From positions 2,499,507-2,563,506 of the forward strand of contig JANPYM010000001.1 in assembly GCA_025890175.1 (NCBI GenBank): 64,000 nucleotides of DNA, written 5' to 3'. Both the position numbers and the translations under genes were made by a program. Source of the stretch: Ciborinia camelliae. Its lineage: Eukaryota; Ascomycota; Leotiomycetes; Helotiales; Sclerotiniaceae. The notes beneath the pieces were generated by a model, which made no database searches, had not been told where the DNA came from, and was given only the letters and a program-made list of their open reading frames with translations. Within the stretch, counting starts at the first letter, position 1, and each line of letters begins with the position of its first letter. Of the stretch, positions 1 through 9,327 are shown piece by piece.

Positions 1-1489
1 AATGAGACAACACTTGTCTCGGATTGGATACACTGTATTTTCTAACCCCTCTTCCCATCTTTTCGTTACTGACTCACGCCTAGCAAGATGATCTCGAACG
101 ATTGAACATCGTCCACGTTGCTGGTACCAAAGGAAAAGGTTCAACGTGCGCCTACGTTGATTCCATTCTGAATCGTTATAGAAAGTCACATGATCTCCCC
201 CAAAAGGTTGGACTTTTCACATCTCCGCATCTCATCGCCGTGCGGGAAAGAATCCGGATCAATTCAGCTCCTCTATCCGCTCCTCTATTCGCGAAATACT
301 TTTTCGACGTATGGGATCGTCTTGAAGCCGCTGCAGCTTCTTCGAGCGTACCCTTCGAAAAACCTGTTTATTTCAGATACTTAAATTTGATGTCTTATCA
401 CGTTTTTCTCCAGGAGGGCGTTGATGCAGCCATTTATGAGGTGGGAGTTGGGGGCGAATATGATTCGACTAATATTGTGGATCGACCGGCTGTGACGGGT
501 ATATCATCGCTGGGAATCGATCATGTGTTTACACTGGGAGAAACGATTGACAAAATTGCATGGCACAAAGCTGGAATTCAGAAGGCAGGAGTGCCATCAT
601 TTACAGTGAAGCAAAGGGCAGAAGCTATGGAAGTGGTAGAGAAGAGAGCGGCGGAGAAAGTCGTGAAGTCTTTCAAGGTAGTCGATTTAGACCCAAGGCT
701 GAAGACAGTGAAAATAAAACCGGCTGCAGATTTTCAGAGGGGGAACGCAAGTCTTGCCATATGTTTAGCCGAAACAGCCCTAAAGAAATTGGATCCCAAA
801 TTCAGCACATCCCCCGATTCTTTACCTCAGGAATTCGTAGATGCTTTAGAGCAAGTCATTTGGCGTGGGAGATGTGAAACAAAGGTCGATGGGAATGTTA
901 CCTGGTATTTGGATGGGGCACATACAGCAGATAGTATCATAGTCGCAGCGAAATGGTTTGGTGACGAGGTAGCCAAGAAGTAGGTTTACCCCTTATTATT
1001 GAGCTAATATCTCTAACTTGCATCAGAAATGGACCACGAGTCCTGATTTTCAATCAACAAGGCCATCGTGAAGCCATCGGATTACTCGAGGGACTCTACA
1101 GCGCAACTCAAGAATCAGTAAAATTCGACCACGTCATATTCTGCACCACCTCAATCCAGAAAGAAAATGCTTCCAAGAAAGGTAATCACTCCTACCCACA
1201 CCAGCACCAGCACGAATGAAATATACTAACCCCACCAGATTTCGTCAACCTTTCCTACGACCCGAAATCAATATCCGAACTCACGATGCAAAACGCCTTT
1301 GCAGAGAAATGGCGCTCCCTCGATTCCAACCCTAGGACCAATGTAAAAGTGTTTCCAAGTGTAGAAGATGCGTTTGAGTACGTGCGGGGTTTGGCTACGG
1401 ATGACGTGCATGCTCAGGCTCTCATCACGGGGAGTGTGCATTTAGTTGGGAGAGCATTGGGAAGTTTGGAGTCCGTGGATGCGTTGTAG
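1..1489 (+). CDS. Folylpolyglutamate synthase, copy A (5' end cut by window edge)
   Basis: Adds glutamate residues to folates using ATP, which retains them in the cell. The exons I can join are 2-34, 84-979, 1027-1181 and 1239-1489, giving 444 visible residues; introns are 49, 47 and 57 bp and all phases agree. The first visible exon reads LSRIGYT and runs into DDLERLNIVHVAGTKGKGS, the Mur-ligase-type P-loop of the family. GGEYDSTN, a KAGI segment and WRGRCE follow, with the C-terminal domain starting near RVLIFNQQ and ending at ITGSVHLVGRAL. The family normally has about 50-80 more residues at the N-terminus, so the true start lies left of the window. The start-like ATG at position 2 is probably internal. 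The gene is convergent with copy B at 1917-3560. Assignment to the family is firm; cytosolic or mitochondrial location cannot be judged without the N-terminus. Confidence 0.93.
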
Positions 1490-1916
1490 AGGACTCTGGA
1501 GGTTAGCTGTAGCAAAAGATGGGCTTGGGAGGAGAAGCTGCGCGCGAAGTAGCTTGTAACTTAACGTTAAAATTGATGGGGGCATGTGGAGGGGCACCAG
1601 ATACCATGGGATTCACGAATACACACATGTACGATATCATTATTTAACCAATATGATACTTGAACATGTTTCGATTTTTGGGATACATCCTCTCCAAAAG
1701 TACATACAGTTCGCTCTACCCTCGTGACTTTCACTTTTCGGTATTCAAATACTGATTGAATATTATACCCAGTACTTCGATGAGTATATCAACAATATCC
1801 TTTTGAATGAAACATGTAGGAGACAACCATTTCCCACAGTAAGCGCAATTCTTGGATTTTCTATATCAAGAACGGGTATCAAAACAAACTCCGTCGCCAT
1901 TTCACCATTAACCTTG

Positions 1917-3560
1917 TCATTCTTTCTTACTCTGTTGTTCAAAAACCTTCATCAAACCACCGACAAGATGTAGACTTCCAGTTACCAAAACAAAAAATCG
2001 TTCTTCGCCTTCGGCTACTCTTTGCACAGCCTCTACAGCTTCCTCAATACTCGCATACTCTGCACACGCTGAATTACGATCCAGTTGTGCATAGCATTGA
2101 GACGCCAACTCCTGTTGCTGGAGATCATTGACACCTTTCTCAATTGCTTCGCTCTTGAAAGGGGTATTGGTACAAAACGCAGCAAATGTAAATAATTTCC
2201 AACGGGGATACTGGATGTTTCGGAGTAATGTCCGAATCAAGAGCATGGAGTCGCGGTCTTGTTGATTGAAAATCAGCATGCTCTTTGTTGGGGGAGTTCC
2301 TTCGGCTTCGGCTTGCATGATTTTCGAACCGTACCAAATGCCAGCCTCTTTAATACTGTCCACTGTATGAGCGCCATCGATGAACCATGTGATATTCCCA
2401 GTAACAACAACTTCACATCTGCCTGCCCATTTTATCGTTTTGAGCCCCTCTATAAATTGGCCTGGGATTGGTTGCCGAGAAGATAACAGATCAGAAGGGG
2501 TAGGTACGTCTTGAATACCCAGACTTTGCAAATGAGATGCTGAAACAGCCATTGCCAGACTTGCATTATCTTTTTGAAATTCCCCTTCAGCGCCCAATTG
2601 AATGGTCCCGTCATTAAACCCTGAATGTCGACTCACGACCTCCAGGTGGGTATCTTTCTCCTTCGCGCGACTTTCTAGAACAGACTGCGCTTCTTCAAGT
2701 TGCGGAACTGTAAAGGATGGAGTGCCTGTTTTCATGATTCCAGCTTTGTGCCAAGCTATTTTATCAATTGTGTCTCCCAGCATTCCAACATGGTCGATGC
2801 CGAGTTTCGTGATCGCGGTAGTGGTAACTGCTTCCCTAGGCAGTATATTCGTGCTATCATATTCTCCTCCAATGCCGCATTCGAATATGGCAGATTCTAC
2901 CCCTTCCTCCATAAATGTATGTAGTGCCATGATTGTAAGATATCGAAAATATCCAGGTTTAGTCTCCGAGGACGTAGGATTCGGATGCGGGGTAGCAGAT
3001 GAGGAAGCAGCGTCAGAAAATCGATCCCAGAGATCGAAGAAATACCGCGCAAATAAGGGCTCGGATATAGGACAGCCATCTATTCGTATTCGCTCACGTA
3101 CCGTCATCAGATGCGGTGAGGTATACAGCCCTATCTTTCCTAAACCCTTCCGTTTCATATCGCCTGCCACAACCCTATTGTCACTTTCTCCACATCGATA
3201 CTGCCGCAGAATATTATCAATCATGGCGCATACGCTGCCCTTTCCTTTTGTTCCAGCTACATGTATACACTTCAGTCCACGCCTTGAAAAGTCTCCAGCC
3301 TCATACCCCGCCTTCCGCGTCCATTCGAGCATTTCTGGTATAGCATATAGGTTCATGTCCTTCGAAGTATTTGATATGGATGAAACGATCGTTTTGTTGG
3401 ATTGCAAGGTATCTAAGAGCGCTATTGCATCCTCGTAGTTACGGTCTCCGGAAGCCATACTGCTTGAGAATCGAAGGTAATGTTGGAAGCTTCGAGCACG
3501 CAGGAAAGGTTCAGCTGCAGCATTTCGAAGCAAACGGGGAAACATAAGTAGCCTTATCAT
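1917..3560 (-). CDS. Folylpolyglutamate synthase, copy B, intronless
   Basis: Same reaction as copy A (ATP-dependent polyglutamylation of folates). One uninterrupted frame encodes 547 residues, about the usual length for fungal FPGS. The P-loop HVAGTKGKGSVCA lies near residues 100-113. It is followed by GIGGEYDSTN, LGIDHVGMLGDTIDKIAWHK, WAGRCEVV and a C-terminal VTGSLHLVGG. The N-terminus is rich in Arg, Leu and Phe and lacks acidic residues before residue 39, apart from one Glu, which resembles a mitochondrial targeting peptide. A second Met at residue 35 would give a protein without it, so dual targeting from two starts is possible, as is known for eukaryotic FPGS. Copy A shows three introns and this copy none, although P-loop and core motifs align throughout. 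The ATG at 3558-3560 is the first in frame. Confidence 0.93.
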   Translation of the reverse strand: MIRLLMFPRLLRNAAAEPFLRARSFQHYLRFSSSMASGDRNYEDAIALLDTLQSNKTIVSSISNTSKDMNLYAIPEMLEWTRKAGYEAGDFSRRGLKCIHVAGTKGKGSVCAMIDNILRQYRCGESDNRVVAGDMKRKGLGKIGLYTSPHLMTVRERIRIDGCPISEPLFARYFFDLWDRFSDAASSSATPHPNPTSSETKPGYFRYLTIMALHTFMEEGVESAIFECGIGGEYDSTNILPREAVTTTAITKLGIDHVGMLGDTIDKIAWHKAGIMKTGTPSFTVPQLEEAQSVLESRAKEKDTHLEVVSRHSGFNDGTIQLGAEGEFQKDNASLAMAVSASHLQSLGIQDVPTPSDLLSSRQPIPGQFIEGLKTIKWAGRCEVVVTGNITWFIDGAHTVDSIKEAGIWYGSKIMQAEAEGTPPTKSMLIFNQQDRDSMLLIRTLLRNIQYPRWKLFTFAAFCTNTPFKSEAIEKGVNDLQQQELASQCYAQLDRNSACAEYASIEEAVEAVQRVAEGEERFFVLVTGSLHLVGGLMKVFEQQSKKE

Positions 3561-4265
3561 CCTAGTATCTTTATTACGAGATACTTTGAAACATAGTCTA
3601 AATACCTATTTACCTTTATATGTTCTCAATTGATCATTGCATCTGTTCGTTATGTAGTAGTGTCCGTTTAGGAAATGGCATTTGTAGCACACGCTGAATG
3701 CCAAATGTTGACACTTCACCGCTTTGAGCAGAAATAATTACCTATCAATAACCCGGAAATAACACCTAAAAAGTCCATGTGGCTTTGTTATTCCCAGTTG
3801 ATGTATTTCCAAATTTTGATGTCCCAATTGGAACAGATGAACAAGAATGTTTTTTTAGACATGCAACAAAAAGTTTTGATGTTATTCTTACCGCTTTCTG
3901 GCAAAATAATCATCATACTAGTACTATTTGATATTACATACACCCCTCCAATGTTCATTTGCCAGGAGGAACAAACGAGGCTTTCTACATTATAAACCCA
4001 TATTCTGATTCAAATGCGTTTCTGAAATTGCTCTTGTCAAGCTGTCAACCCGTCGCCAGCACAAGAATTACAATTCGTTAAGCTGCCTTTACAGCAAGCA
4101 TACAAGTGAAATTGAACCCCCCCCCCAAACAATTTAGCCTCTTCTAGCCTTACTTAAAGTTATCCATGCCCAATAGTTAATTGCTTGAATTCTTGTTGTG
4201 GTGCAACATCCCCACCTCCTTCATCTGCTGCGAAATAACACTCCCCATACCTGTTTATCATGTCC
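3561..4265. other. Intergenic spacer
   Basis: Lies between the start of FPGS copy B and the end of the ExoX-C-like gene, both on the minus strand, so it must contain the copy B promoter and the 3' end of the neighbour. AT-rich with a poly-C run near 4120. No open frame with recognisable similarity. Confidence 0.6.
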
Positions 4266-5669
4266 TCATGTTTTCCCCTGGGTTTGCTTTCGGGTTTTTT
4301 GTCTAGTTGGGCTTGTCAGGATGGCGTCGGAATCTGTACTTTCCGTGGATCTGGCTCGTTTTCCAGAAGCTTTTCGACGTGGAAGAGTCAATGGCCTATC
4401 AGAATCTGAGCTATCGGAATTATATTTTTCTTGGACTTTGCTCTTAGGAGTCTCGTTCATTGGCTTTCCCCGGCTAGGAAACGCCGATGGAACGTCTGAT
4501 TCCGATTCTTTGGCATTGCTACCCTGATCCTCTAAGTTGGGAAGGGAGTCGGTATCGCTCTCGACAGTTTCAGAATCAGATGATGCGTCAAGTTCCTTGT
4601 TATCTTCCCCCCTCCTGTCGACATGACTTTCGTTTTCTTCAAAGATTTCGGTATCACTCTCAGTATCTTCTCCTTCATCATCATCGGAAGCTTCGTCCTC
4701 ATCTGCGACCACAAAGCCATCATCGGAAACATAAGAACCAACGTCGGAAGCCGCTCCATCATCCTCTCTGCCCAATCTTTCGCCACGGGGGTTAACAATT
4801 TCAGGTCGTTTTCTATACTGTGATGGCTTGCGTCGATGGCCCTCAAGCCATTTTTGGTATTGTCGATCAATTTCCAAAAGCCGAGGCCGCCAACGACAGT
4901 TACCTGGTGTAATGAGCCATCTCCATTTTCTAGGCTGATTGCGGACCTGGCGGAATTCTCGGCCTTTATCTTCACCAAACCAAATTGCAATCGACCCTGG
5001 ACTCTTTTTCGAGCGATTGTGCTTTCTATCAAGCCAGTCATTGTATCTATTGTAGAGATCCTTGAATTTGTGTAACTAAATAATCTTGTCAGCATACTCA
5101 AGCTCATAAAGCCATGTATACAATTGTATTACGTACATTGGCAGAGGCAGTGCCACGAGCACATTCATTGAGTGCCCAGTAGACATAGCTATCCTCCAAG
5201 TCCTTGAAGAGAACCCCCTCATGCTTGCCAAACCATATTGGAATGGAACCCGGGGGGATTTTTGCTTCTTTCTTCTCGGTCCAAGCTTTTTTCCTATCAT
5301 AAAGACTTTTCAAAGTACGGATCTGCACTCATTTTAGTATAATGACAGACTTTGACGCAGAAGATGACTTACCATTTCTGAAGCATTGTCAGGTTCTCGT
5401 TCGTACTCCTTAACAGCCCAGTGTATGTAGTTTTTGTCCGTTTGAATCACTTCATCAAATGTCTTCCCTTTATGTTTTTTTCCAACATTGATGATCTCTT
5501 CGCCAGGATTTGGTTCTCTATCGCCGTCCTCTATTTCATCTTCGTCATTGTCCGCGTCACCCGTAGCTTCTGAATCATTCTGTTCGAGTTCTCCCTCAAT
5601 CAAAACAACATCGCTCTCAGAACCGCCCTCATATTCCTCCTCGTCGGTATCCAGGTACACGTTAGCCAT
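4266..5669 (-). CDS. Acidic protein with three ExoX-C-terminus-like modules
   Basis: Exons 5373-5669, 5137-5322 and 4266-5075 join in phase 0 to 430 residues; introns are 50 and 61 bp, and the second has a CTGAC branch site. Three degenerate copies of one module are visible: VGKKHKGKTFDEV with YIHWAVKEYE (about residues 60-90), WFGKHEGVLFKDL with YVYWALNECARG (about 125-155), and IAIWFGEDKGREFRQV with WRW (about 185-215). The pattern G-K-x-K-G-x-x-(F/L)-x-x-(V/L) followed by Y-x-x-W-(A/L) is the one seen in the small domain at the C-terminus of exonuclease X and in stand-alone proteins. Exons 1 and 2 each hold one module. The last ~200 residues are Asp/Glu/Ser-rich and end in short basic stretches, suggesting a disordered nuclear tail. 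No nuclease catalytic domain is present. Possible role in DNA or chromatin binding is inference; the family call rests on motif shape only. Confidence 0.72.
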
Positions 5670-6740
5670 CTCTTAACCTTTCGAACAAATATCGCAATGG
5701 CTGTTTTCTTGTACAGATGAGTCAATAAATGTTAAAGCCCGCTGTCAAGTCAACTGTGAGGTTCAAGAATAATGAATCCAAAACTGCTAGCTTCTACGTG
5801 TCGGAGAATGAGGCAACAGTGGTGCAAGATTTTTATGGGCAATTGGCTAAGTCGCTGCAGAAAATCTACCAAAAATGTGAGGCTATTCACAATGATGGAC
5901 ACCAGGCTCACTGCTCGGGTGATCGAAAATAGTGCAGCATTCGATGAAATCAAGTCTCCAGTTCTGAGGCCCAAGATTTCATTGCAGCGATTCAAAACGA
6001 TTCCATTCACTAGCTCCGGTAGTTGAAAAATACAATATGAACTTTGGAGTTATCAGGTACCGGCAAACAAAAAGTTTAATTCTGAACTTCCACAGCCTCC
6101 ATTTAATCTACTTAAATCTCCAAAATAAATAAAGCGAATTCATCATGAAAGCAAAGAATTCAACTTTTCAAGCAATCAACCAACAAAAACACATAAAAGA
6201 AAAAGAAATCTTTAGCTTATGATGACCTTTCTAAGATTCTATATTGTAGAAATAAAGACTGGTACCGGTACCTACTAGGTAGGTAGTCTGTAGTTACCAA
6301 GTAAAAAGTGAGTGGGGGAGAATGGGGAAGAGCGGTGAAGATTGGGGAAAGTTACGAAAACCTGGGGGAAATTTCTAATTCATGGAAGCTCTTATGCATG
6401 TACCCTATCTGTCCAAGTAGCCACCCAGTAACCATAATAAGTCTTGCATGCAAACAGATACATATTGATCTCTCATTCTCTGCACCTTCAACCCTAGGTA
6501 ACTACTACCTAAGTAGGTAATTCAACAGCACACTTCCTATCCCTGATATGACATCAATAAGTGTTCATTACATTGCATACTAGGCAAGCATGCATATGTT
6601 TTAAAAATGTGTTATACATTCAAACGAATTTTCTCTTTAACTGAATAAAATCATCCCCTCATTTATCCTGGTGCTGCCACGAAATTAACTATGCACGGCG
6701 CGATTCCAATTTCGGTACCCCTTCCAAAAGTATTTTAATA
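5670..6740. other. Intergenic spacer with two small overlapping open frames
   Basis: 5' region of the ExoX-C-like gene. Two overlapping plus-strand frames (5729-5932, 67 codons; 5772-6026, 84 codons) end within 100 bp of each other and could be pieces of one decayed gene, but I recognise neither. The palindromic TAGGTA/TACCTA sequence common in this window occurs at 6262-6282 and 6495-6520. Otherwise AT-rich and featureless. Confidence 0.4.
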
Positions 6741-7307
6741 TTTCTAGAGATCTTGAAACCTGAGAATTTGTATGGATTCTGGACACATGTGATGCAATAT
6801 GATTCTAGTCGTTCCGTCATCCTTGAAGATGATAGATTCCTAGCACTTTCAGCCTTGGCTCGGGAGTTCAATATGATGACTGGCAATACCTCTGCGGCTG
6901 GCCATTGAATCGAGACTCTTCAATCAAGTCTACCATGGCGCGCGGTAGAGCGTAAAACGGACCGGAAACCTTGATCGTACCAATGTGGAGTTGGCTCAGT
7001 TATGCCAATCCTGTCTGCATACATTGATTCGTTTCGAGATACGCATCCAGATATGGAGATAGCCAAAGTTCAATGCGACCTCCAAAGTTTAGACGGGCCG
7101 TTCGGTAGCATTGAAGGTGGCACAATAGAAATGCGAGCCAAATTGAAGAGAGTATTGTTTCGGAAAGAGGAGTCTCATGGTCAAATTAGAAGCGCGGAAT
7201 ATGACCAGCATTGGGAAACGGCATATCTGATTACAACACGACAGAGGAAGGAAAAGCGTGGCACAATTTTCAGTACGGAAGTGAAGCTAATCTGTGGGCG
7301 GCAGTAG
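6741..7307 (+). pseudogene. HET-domain heterokaryon-incompatibility gene remnant (C-terminal half)
   Basis: Only the region after the HET domain proper survives. In one frame from 6741 the translation gives FWTHVMQYDSSRSVILEDDR then FLALSALAREF, matching the HET-6-type pattern W..lV..YS.R.LT...D+L.ALSGlA. The next block has AAGH followed by TGA at 6906-6908, exactly where the family has the Trp of AGLW, so TGG has become TGA. A second TGA follows near 6970. A MWSWLSYA match to the family WSW block lies in a different frame, implying a frameshift. The open frame 7002-7307 then carries GPFGSIEGGTIEMRAKLKRV, matching the common PFG.v..G.l.lrg.l segment. No N-terminal HET domain is seen upstream. 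Dead or heavily truncated; family assignment by motif only. Confidence 0.68.
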
Positions 7308-8078
7308 CAACTTTTCAGCATTGCAAAGGTCAAGATTGTTGCTCGTACACTATCCCACCTTTGACGAGATCCCGAAAGACACATAAGTAGCGTAGCCTTT
7401 TGCTTGCGGGAACAGCAGAAAATGTTTGTGTTTAAAAGGATGGTGACATTCAACCACGCTCTTCTCTACAATTTCCATTTCTGCCACTCGTTTGAAGGGG
7501 TAGAGCCGAGGAATTTTAAAATAACCTGAATGGTAGCATCTGTTCCGGTGGAAGAGGATTGACAAAACTGACACGCCATTGGCAACACATACTCGAGTAG
7601 TTTAAGAAAAGACTTGAAATTCACACTCGTTTCTGATAAATAATGCCAAATTCCTCACCATTTTGGCAAGTCTTGTATGGAGCAGGTTTGTTGTGGGTAT
7701 GAAATGGACGTATTGTCTGAGGGGGGTTGACTGGTTGGGATGAATTCGATATATGAAGAAAACTCATTGCATGAAATAAATTCGAAGAATCAAGCATCTT
7801 TCATTATCATATTACAGTTCAGACCATTGAAAGTTTGGAGGAGGAGGAGGGGGAGGGGGGAGGGCTGAGATGGGATGTGCTGATGATATATTTGGAAGAG
7901 GTGGTGGTCTTCATCGAGCTTGTGCTTGGAGGCGATAAGATAAGTCTTGGGATTATGATGAGAAGATTGAGATACTCCAAATCCTCGAGGGAGTCGAGAG
8001 AAGAAAGATGATGAGCAGAAAAGAAGATGTTATGAAAGGCGGTAATTGGTGAAAGAGTATCGCAATGATTTGAATTTA
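7308..8078. other. Spacer after the HET remnant
   Basis: No gene that I can support. An unrecognised 74-codon minus-strand frame spans 7350-7574. A purine-rich G/A tract (GGAGGAGGAGG type) lies at 7838-7865. The composition returns to AT-rich after 7600. Confidence 0.4.
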
Positions 8079-8330
8079 GCATGAGAAACTATCTACCGTT
8101 ACTAGAGGCCGTGAATCCAAAATGAAGCATCGCCAACAAAAGAAATCTCCCAGATCGTTCCACACAACAAACTAGGTATCTACTATGATTAGAGATCGTG
8201 AATCCAAAATGAAGCACCGCGGGGAAAAGAAATCCCGCATGTAAATCCCGATGAGAAACTCTCCACTGATTTAACGATTGTTGATCCAAATAAAGCATCG
8301 CCAACAAAAGAAATCCCCCATGATTGCATC
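8079..8330. repeat. ~90-bp imperfect tandem repeat, three copies
   Basis: Three copies share the core GTGAATCCAAAATGAAGC then RCCAACAAAAGAAATC (copy cores near 8110-8152, 8198-8236 and 8279-8320). Each copy, where complete, is introduced by ATGAGAAACTMTCYAC. Copies 1 and 3 are closest in the second half; copy 2 has diverged to a GGGGAAAAG variant. The array lies immediately 3' of the C2H2 gene (stop at 8415, minus strand), so it may be within its 3' UTR. Confidence 0.75.
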
Positions 8331-8414
8331 AAACTGTGTAACTGTTATGACAACGATGACACTGCGTATCTTCGTGTCAAGTCCAAGCTCCCTCCTTGGT
8401 CAAGTCTCCCCTCC

Positions 8415-9327
8415 TCAATTCCCATTTGCATTCGCAGAAAAACCAGCAGTCCCACTTGAGGTTCCAGAGGCACTACCAGCACCATTAACGGAAGTGCCAG
8501 CAGCAACAGAGCCACCAGCTTGAGTAGTCCTAACAAGGCCATGAATCTTTCTCAGATGGTCATTGACTTTATCAGGACGACAAAGTCCCCTCCCGTAGCT
8601 TCGACGACATCCAACGATGGGGCAGAGGTTCCGTCCCTGACTTGCTTGGCCCCGTTGATGAACGGACGTAATGTGTCGAAGACGATCTCCTGGGCGCTTG
8701 AAGTCTTGGGTGCAGGTAGGATAGGAGCAGGGATAGCGACCGGTGTTTGGATGGGATGGAGGATTGATTGGAGACTGAACGGGAATGAGGGTTGTGTTTG
8801 CGGAAAGAGCTGAAACGTGGGGTTGTTCAATCCTTGAAAAGTGGTAGGCTGTGTTAGCCAGATTATAAAAAAAAAACTTACCCAATCTCCCCGCCCTCCA
8901 AGTGCCCCATTGCAGGGTACAAAGATTGGCTGAGAGCTGGATATTCAAATTCATTGGCTAGAAATACCCCGTTGAAAGGGCTTTGCCAAGACTGGTGGGT
9001 TGTAGGCATTTGATCGATGCCAGTAAAGAGCCCCTCATTCAAAGGGAGCTGCAGCGGCTGGTCGAAGGTAGGCATCTGCCAGTGGTTCGCCAAAAGCTCA
9101 GGAAACTGGGTATTATCGATGTGATTAATGAAGGATTCCTCGCTCGAGAGGAGTTGGTTGGAGGCAAGCATCTGCAAGCTCGCAAGCCCCGTATCAAAGG
9201 CAGGGTTGGCGATATTGTTGCTGTCGTTATCGCCAATGGGGAGCTCCTCATTTGGGAAAGATGCCCATATTTGCTCGGGAGTAGGCATCTCGTATGCAAA
9301 AGAATCTTCGTGGGAGGAATGCTGCAT
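8415..9327 (-). CDS. C2H2 zinc-finger protein, two fingers
   Basis: Exons 8882-9327 and 8415-8832 join across a 49-bp intron (gtaagt donor, aag acceptor) to give 287 residues. Two zinc fingers lie in the second exon: C-SYPT-C-x12-H-ITSV-H and C-PIVG-C-x16-H-LRKI-H. They are preceded by a Gln/Pro/Leu-rich N-terminal region of about 180 residues without recognisable domain, and followed by a Gly/Ser/Ala-rich tail of about 45 residues. This arrangement fits a small fungal transcription regulator; the target is unknown. I chose the ATG at 9325-9327 because the frame upstream contains only a TTG before a stop, but an extra 5' exon cannot be excluded. Proteins with two C2H2 fingers near the C-terminus and low-complexity flanks are common in this fungal class. 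Confidence 0.8.

Noticed and set aside
2602..3438. 278-codon plus-strand open frame
   Set aside because: Antisense shadow of the FPGS copy B gene; no motifs and no independent signal.
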